Of a DNA stretch of 64,000 bases, positions 59,854-64,000 are shown in pieces. Source of the stretch: Azospirillum brasilense (lineage in GTDB: Bacteria; Pseudomonadota; Alphaproteobacteria; Azospirillales; Azospirillaceae). A program made the position numbers and the translations under genes. The DNA lies in contig NZ_CP059450.1 of the NCBI RefSeq assembly GCF_022023855.1, forward strand, positions 1,314,001 to 1,378,000, given 5' to 3'. Numbering within the stretch: position 1 is the first letter of the stretch; the number at the start of each line of letters is the position of its first letter. The notes below the pieces were generated by a model. It was not told the origin of the DNA, made no database searches, and saw only the letters and a program-made list of their open reading frames with translations.

Positions 59854-60099
59854 ATGCTGAACCTTTCGGCTGTCCGCACGGCCATCGAGGACGTGGAGCA
59901 AGCCATCGCCGCGATGCTGGCGCCGGAAACGCTGGCCGCCAAGACGGTCGCCACCAACCGGCGGGCGCTGGCGCGCCTCTACACCGCCTATGCCCAGGGC
60001 GTTCTCAAGCGGCACGGCATCGCCGTGGATCTGGACGACATCTGCGGTCAATGCTGCCGCGACTGCCCGGATGGACGCTGCGCCCGGCTTCCCTGCTGA
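59854..60099 (+). CDS. 81-residue protein with a C-terminal cysteine cluster
   Basis: Not recognised. The N-terminal 60 residues are helical (AIEDVEQAIAAMLAPETLAA, RALARLYTAYAQGVLKRHG), and the last 18 hold six cysteines at 64, 67, 68, 71, 76 and 81 (CGQCCRDCPDGRCARLPC), suggesting a metal or disulfide motif. GGGGG precedes the start. It is convergent with the TPR glycosyltransferase gene, one base apart. Confidence 0.65.
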   Translation: MLNLSAVRTAIEDVEQAIAAMLAPETLAAKTVATNRRALARLYTAYAQGVLKRHGIAVDLDDICGQCCRDCPDGRCARLPC

Positions 60100-60100
60100 C

Positions 60101-61774
60101 TCACTTGTCCCCGATGAAGCGGACCCAGGGGAAATCCAGAACGTCGAACCAGCGCACCCTTGGCCCTTCCTCCCGCCGCTCCAGCGCGTCGAGCACGGCG
60201 AAGGGCGCGGCCTGATCCAGCATCCAGAACCCGCGCCCGTCCCGCAGAAAGGCCCCGATGTAGGCTGCGGTCGACGCAAGGAAGGCACGCCCCCGCGGAG
60301 TCGGCTGGAACGCCGCGAAGCAGACGGTAATCTCCCGCGTCGGGCCGCGCCAGCGGGCATCACGCAGCAGCCCGACGTCGGCTCCGTCCAGCAGCGGCGC
60401 CAGCGCATCGAGCCCGCCGGCCAGCGTGCAATCGGCGTCCAGATGCAACAGGGGCCGCCCCCAAAGCGTCATCAACTGGTGCCAGCGCAGGAAACGGACG
60501 CAGGCGTAGTAGGTGGTCCGCCGGTGATCGTCCCAGCCCGTGAAGTCCACCTGTTCCCGGCTGCAGCTTAGACGCAAGCGCTCCCGCCGTCGGGCGAGGT
60601 CGGCCAGGGTTTCCGGCGAAGGGTTCACGACATGGACATGGACCGCCACACCGCCGCCCGCCAGCTCCACCGAATCGAGCAGGCCGGTGGCGAAGCGCCG
60701 GTAGTAGCCGTCGTCGCAGGACACTGCCAGCAACGGCCCGCTCCCCGCGGGCGGATCGGCCAGCAGTTCCAGCGGGGGGAAGGCGCCGAGCAGAGTGTCG
60801 GCGTCGGGAAGCCCGTCCAGCGCCCGCCGCCCCGCCCGCACCATCGACCACAGGCGCAACTCGAAATCCGCCGCCATCTCCGCCGTGGTGAATCTCCGGG
60901 CAAAGCGCCGCATGAAGCGGCTGGCGAGATCCGTCCGCCCCCGCCGGTAGAAGCGGTAGGCGACCGCCGCCGCCGCCCGCGTGTCGCGGGGGTTGCGGCG
61001 CAGGACCGTCAGGGCGGTGCGGGCGGCACGGTCCAACAGCCATTCCGGCGCCTGCCCGGCCTGGACGAGCGAAAGCGCCGTCCCGAGCAGCGCGTCCGCC
61101 GCCGCCCCATGCCGCGGATCGACGACAAGCGCGTGGGTCAGGGCACGCCCCGCGCGCTCCACCCGTTCCGGTTCGAGGCGCCGGGCATGCGACAGCGGGC
61201 GGTCCAGCCCGGCGTCGGCGAGCGCGCTCACCGCAGCGTTGTGCAGCGCGTCGGGATGGGCCGGCGCCAGGGCCACCGCCTGCCGGCGCAGCCGTGCCGC
61301 GTCCTCCGTCCGGCCCAGCGCGGCCAGGGCATTGGCGCGGTTGATGCGCGCCTCCGCGAAGTCCGGGCGCCGGGCCAGCGCCTGGGCGAAGGCCGCCGCT
61401 GCACCCGCCGCGTCCCCGCGCTCCAGCCGCAGCGAGCCCAGCGTGAAGGTGACCTGGACGTCCGCCGGGTCGAGCGCCGCCGTGCGGGCGAAGGCGCGCT
61501 CCGCCTCCTCGGGCTGCCCCGCCGCGCGCAGGGTCCGCGCCAGATTGCCGAGAAAATCCGCGTCGCCGGGCAGCAGCGCCACGGCGCGGCGCAGCAGCGG
61601 CAGCGCCACGCCCGGCCGCCCGCCCTGGCTTTCCAGCACACCCAAAAGATGAAGCGCGTCGGGATGGCCCGGCTGGCTGCGCAGGATGCTATGATAGAGC
61701 GGCCGGGCCGCGTCCAGCCGGCCCGCCTGATGGTGGCCGACCGCGGCGGCCAGGGCATCCCGAAGTGTCACCAT
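60101..61774 (-). CDS. TPR-containing glycosyltransferase with DxD motif
   Basis: Protein of 557 residues. The N-terminal tetratricopeptide region (about 1-330) starts MVTLRDALAAAVGHHQAGRL, plainly homologous to the start of the protein at 57577. The C-terminal 230 residues are a GT-A type domain with the metal-binding D446-A-D448 of LLHLDADC. Function is inferred as sugar transfer; donor and acceptor are unknown. It is divergent from the GT2 gene with 82 bases between. Confidence 0.82.
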   Translation of the reverse strand: MVTLRDALAAAVGHHQAGRLDAARPLYHSILRSQPGHPDALHLLGVLESQGGRPGVALPLLRRAVALLPGDADFLGNLARTLRAAGQPEEAERAFARTAALDPADVQVTFTLGSLRLERGDAAGAAAAFAQALARRPDFAEARINRANALAALGRTEDAARLRRQAVALAPAHPDALHNAAVSALADAGLDRPLSHARRLEPERVERAGRALTHALVVDPRHGAAADALLGTALSLVQAGQAPEWLLDRAARTALTVLRRNPRDTRAAAAVAYRFYRRGRTDLASRFMRRFARRFTTAEMAADFELRLWSMVRAGRRALDGLPDADTLLGAFPPLELLADPPAGSGPLLAVSCDDGYYRRFATGLLDSVELAGGGVAVHVHVVNPSPETLADLARRRERLRLSCSREQVDFTGWDDHRRTTYYACVRFLRWHQLMTLWGRPLLHLDADCTLAGGLDALAPLLDGADVGLLRDARWRGPTREITVCFAAFQPTPRGRAFLASTAAYIGAFLRDGRGFWMLDQAAPFAVLDALERREEGPRVRWFDVLDFPWVRFIGDK

Positions 61775-61856
61775 GCCGCCTGTCTACACGCGCCGCCGCG
61801 CCGGAGTCCATGCGGTGCCGCAATCGGGGGCGCTGCTTTGTTGCGAAGGAGAGACC

Positions 61857-62621
61857 ATGGCCGACCGGCCGCTCGTCAGCGTCATCACGCCAAGCTGGGG
61901 ACGGGAAGCCTTCCTGCCGCTGTGCCACGCCCGCGTGCTGTCGCAGACCGTCCCCGACATCGAGTGGCTGGTGTTCGACGACAGCCCGCGCCCGTCCGCC
62001 TATCTCCAGCCGCTCGCCGGGCCGCGGCTGAAGTATTTCTACGCGCCGCGCCGCTACGCCGTCGGGGAGAAGCGCAACATCCTGGCCGATCACGCGCGCG
62101 GCGAGGTCATCGTCCATTTCGACGACGACGACTTCTACGCGCCCCACTATGTGGAGCGGCTGCTCGGCTGGCTGGACGCGGGCCACGACGCGGTGACCCT
62201 GTCCGGCTGGTTCCTGCACAGCGCGGTGCATGGAACCTTCGGCTATTGGGACACGGCGCACGGCGGCTCGCATCACCGCTGGGGGCGGACGACCCGGTCC
62301 TATGTGGAGGCCCCGGAGACACCGCCGTCCGACGACAATGTGCTGGGCTACGGCTTCTCCTACGCCTACCGGCGGTCGGTGTGGGAGGGGGTGCGCTTCC
62401 CGCCGGTCAATGCCTGCGAGGACGCGCCTTTCATGAAGGCGGCGCGGGAGCGCTTCCGCGTAGCCGCCTTTCCGGACGCCGAGGGGCTGTGCCTGCACAC
62501 CCTGCACGCCCGCAGCACCAGCCTGTGCCTGCCCCAATACGAATTGCCGCCCCTGCTGCTGGAGCGTTTGTTCGGACCGGAGATCACGGCTTACATGGGG
62601 GTTGGGGTGGGTCAGACCTGA
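61857..62621 (+). CDS. family 2 glycosyltransferase
   Basis: GT-A enzyme of 254 residues with VSVITPSWGREAFLPLC at the start and the DDDD motif at residues 89-92 (VHFDDDDFYAPHYV) that binds metal-UDP-sugar. The acidic segment CEDAPFMKAA is the likely catalytic base region. AAGGAG precedes the ATG. It probably works with the two neighbouring transferases. Its last ten bases overlap the following opposite-strand gene. Confidence 0.9.
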   Translation: MADRPLVSVITPSWGREAFLPLCHARVLSQTVPDIEWLVFDDSPRPSAYLQPLAGPRLKYFYAPRRYAVGEKRNILADHARGEVIVHFDDDDFYAPHYVERLLGWLDAGHDAVTLSGWFLHSAVHGTFGYWDTAHGGSHHRWGRTTRSYVEAPETPPSDDNVLGYGFSYAYRRSVWEGVRFPPVNACEDAPFMKAARERFRVAAFPDAEGLCLHTLHARSTSLCLPQYELPPLLLERLFGPEITAYMGVGVGQT

Positions 62622-62845
62622 ACGTCGAGATACATGCCGCGGCGGTAATTGCGCGGCAGCGTCAGGATCCCGTTCACCAGCAGGCTGGCCAGTTCGCGGA
62701 CGCTGGGGATGCGCTGGCGCCCGCCGCCGACCTGCTCCGCCCGGTTGCGGACGCCGACCGAAGCGGGCGACGCGACGCGCCCGCCCCCAACCTCGGAGCG
62801 GATCGGTTCGTTGGAGCGGTCACCGGTGCGTCGCGTTTCAACCAT
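62612..62845 (-). CDS. small unknown protein, 77 residues
   Basis: Not recognised. The first half is low-complexity Arg/Gly/Ser-rich, the second IPSVRELASLLVNGILTLPRNYRRGMYLDV is ordered-looking. Third codon positions are almost all G or C as in the neighbours, so it is probably coding. It overlaps the GT2 gene end by 10 bases. No ribosome site is evident. Confidence 0.5.
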   Translation of the reverse strand: MVETRRTGDRSNEPIRSEVGGGRVASPASVGVRNRAEQVGGGRQRIPSVRELASLLVNGILTLPRNYRRGMYLDVQV

Positions 62846-62932
62846 GGCCGAAATGGTACCGCAAAGGCCGCCCCACCGGCAAGGCGGAGGCGGCGCGGTC
62901 CATCCGTTGTCGCGCGGAAGCGCTGATATCCA

Positions 62933-62951
62933 CTCTCCCCTCCGGGGAGAG
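62933..62951. repeat. short form of the C-rich hairpin element
   Basis: CTCTCCCC/GGGGAGAG around TCC, matching the core of the elements at 48187 and 54990. Confidence 0.55.
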
Positions 62952-63001
62952 GGTTATTAAGAGCCGGATAAGACCATCCCGATTCCCAACCGCCCCATCG
63001 C

Positions 63002-63112
63002 TTGACAAACTGTTATATCAGCGGTAACCGATACGTCTCTAAACCTTACGGTTTGGATGGGTATAGGTGGTTCGGGGCGTCGGAGGGAAGTCCATAACAA
63101 TAAGCGCCCCGA
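63002..63112 (+). ncRNA. candidate small RNA with promoter-like start
   Basis: A TTGACA box at 63002-63007 stands in the AT-richest part of a 295-base gap; a 17-base spacer leads to TAACCG. Downstream are two stem-loops, AAACC-TTAC-GGTTT (63041-63054) and an 8-base stem TCGGGGCG/CGCCCCGA (63072-63079 with 63105-63112) whose loop exposes GGAGGG. No open frame fits. The -10 is poor, so this is tentative. The second stem could instead be a terminator for the minus-strand DUF1656 gene. Confidence 0.3.
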
Positions 63113-63140
63113 CCCGCCTTCCCCCATCCTGGGCGAATCC

Positions 63141-63347
63141 TTACCGCAACCACGCGGTCAGCGCCGTCAGCGCGCTCAGCACCAGCACATAGAGCGCCAG
63201 ATCGAACAGCGGCGGGTGCCAGACCCAGCCGTAGAACCCCACCGCCCGCAGGCCGCGCCGCAGCAGGCCCGAGACGAACCAGGCCGCGATGGCCAGGATC
63301 AGCAGCGGCGGGATGAACAGCCCATAGATGTCGATTTCGCCGATCAT
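63141..63347 (-). CDS. DUF1656 small membrane protein (AaeX-like)
   Basis: Protein of 68 residues with two membrane helices (about 8-28 and 46-66), of the DUF1656 family that accompanies FUSC/AaeB aromatic-acid efflux proteins. Starts overlap: its ATG overlaps the stop of the FUSC gene by four bases (ATGA). Confidence 0.88.
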   Translation of the reverse strand: MIGEIDIYGLFIPPLLILAIAAWFVSGLLRRGLRAVGFYGWVWHPPLFDLALYVLVLSALTALTAWLR

Positions 63348-64000
63348 GCGGTCACCGGTTCGCGGAGCGATTCGCTGGAGGGGTCGGGGGCGGCGAAGGT
63401 CAGGTGCGGAAACAGCGCGCGGCGCAGCCCGGCCAGCGCGATCACCGCGCGGTCGCGCTCCGCCGACCACGGCTCGGCCGACAGGTTGGACAGGGCGGCG
63501 TCCATCATCGGCAGGACCTCCGCCGGGGGCGTGCCGAGGCGGCGGCTGGACAGGCCGCGGAAATGCTGCCCCACCGCGCCTAGCAGCCGCGCCACATGGG
63601 GCGCCGCCGGGCCGCCCAGCGCGCGGCGGGCGCGCTGCAGCTCCGCCACGTTCAGCCCGACGCGCAGGTCGTTCACCGCGTCCGCCGCCGCCAGATCCTG
63701 CTGCGGACCGGCCAGCGCCAGACGGGAGGAGAGCAGCCCCACCCGGTCGAGCATCCGGTTCTCGAAACTGCCCACCGGAATGCCGGAACGGGCGGCGGTC
63801 ATCGCCGCGATCTCGCTCCAGCCGGCGCGGAGCAGGCGCCGGGCGCTCCACGCCGCGCCGACCGAGCGGCAGAGCTGGGTGACCAGCAGCGCCGTGGCGA
63901 TGCCCACCACCTGCGCGACGGTGCTGTTGAGGAAGGAGGCGAAATCCCCTGTTCCGAGGTCGAGCAGGCTGAGCGAACCGACCACCCCCATCAGCAGGGC
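63344..64000 (-). CDS. FUSC family aromatic-acid-type efflux protein, C-terminal part only
   Basis: The last 219 codons of a larger membrane protein extending beyond the window. The visible part has one membrane segment near 10-30 and a soluble helical region (RAGWSEIAAMTAARSGIPVG), typical of the AaeB/FUSC family C-terminal half. The full gene should hold two such repeats. Followed by the DUF1656 partner; the membrane-fusion gene often found third is absent downstream, where instead there is an intergenic gap. Confidence 0.85.
   Translation of the reverse strand, partial: ALLMGVVGSLSLLDLGTGDFASFLNSTVAQVVGIATALLVTQLCRSVGAAWSARRLLRAGWSEIAAMTAARSGIPVGSFENRMLDRVGLLSSRLALAGPQQDLAAADAVNDLRVGLNVAELQRARRALGGPAAPHVARLLGAVGQHFRGLSSRRLGTPPAEVLPMMDAALSNLSAEPWSAERDRAVIALAGLRRALFPHLTFAAPDPSSESLREPVTA

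Overview
The window is GC-rich alphaproteobacterial chromosome, most like Azospirillum (Rhodospirillales). This is inferred from the very high third-position GC, the TakP-like TRAP receptors, the FtsEX neighbourhood with an MJ0042 zinc-ribbon protein, the SPINDLY-type glycosyltransferase and the interspersed CCCTCTCC-type intergenic repeats. No rRNA, tRNA, CRISPR array, transposase, integrase or phage gene was recognised, so it reads as core and ordinary accessory chromosome rather than a mobile island. Genes are dense; the only gene-free stretch over 300 bases is about 11961-12425.

Layout. 1-3.7 kb: a penicillin-acylase-type amidase (cut by the window edge), catabolic-type threonine dehydratase and a flavin reductase. 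3.9-8.4 kb: motB, then a circularly permuted ATP-grasp protein translationally coupled to an alpha-E protein, then the leucyl-transferase bpt. 8.7-12 kb: a TRAP transporter whose two permease genes converge on their TakP-like receptor gene across a strong bidirectional terminator. 12.4-15.4 kb: recO-parC on the minus strand. 15.6-19.2 kb: a PAS3-GGDEF-EAL protein with a degenerate GGDEF motif, a cysteine-cluster protein and an unknown gene. 19.3-23 kb: an EmrAB-like drug efflux operon divergent from a TetR gene, with two matching palindromic operators between them. 23-30.4 kb: an envelope cluster (zinc-ribbon protein, ftsE, ftsX, YdcF-like, PlsC-like, secreted hydrolase) followed by a B12-dependent ribonucleotide reductase.

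30.4-40 kb: DedA, a glutamine amidotransferase, a MocR-type regulator facing a BenE transporter, a LysR gene facing a quinone reductase, a YdcZ-type membrane protein, an AraC regulator and an ABC-F ATPase. 40-45.3 kb: a second, orphan TakP-like receptor, an isolated hypD, an SH3 protein and an M1-type metallopeptidase. 45.3-50.7 kb: a copper island (copA-cueR and copZ) with two recognisable CueR promoters, back-to-back with a TIGR02587/TIGR02588 membrane pair of unknown function. 50.7-57 kb: pirin, TRIC-type channel, small GNAT, a MerR/carboxymuconolactone decarboxylase pair, an orphan livF, a TSUP exporter and an acyl-CoA synthetase. 57-62.6 kb: a surface lipoprotein and three glycosyltransferases, two of which share an N-terminal TPR module. 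The window ends in a DUF1656-FUSC efflux pair.

The clearest regulatory logic visible is TetR control of the efflux operon, CueR control of copZ and copA-cueR, and a LysR-type site at the LysR/quinone-reductase divide. The best candidates for undescribed biology are the TIGR02587/02588 module beside the copper operon, the ATP-grasp/alpha-E pair, and the TPR-glycosyltransferase cluster with its cysteine-tailed small protein.
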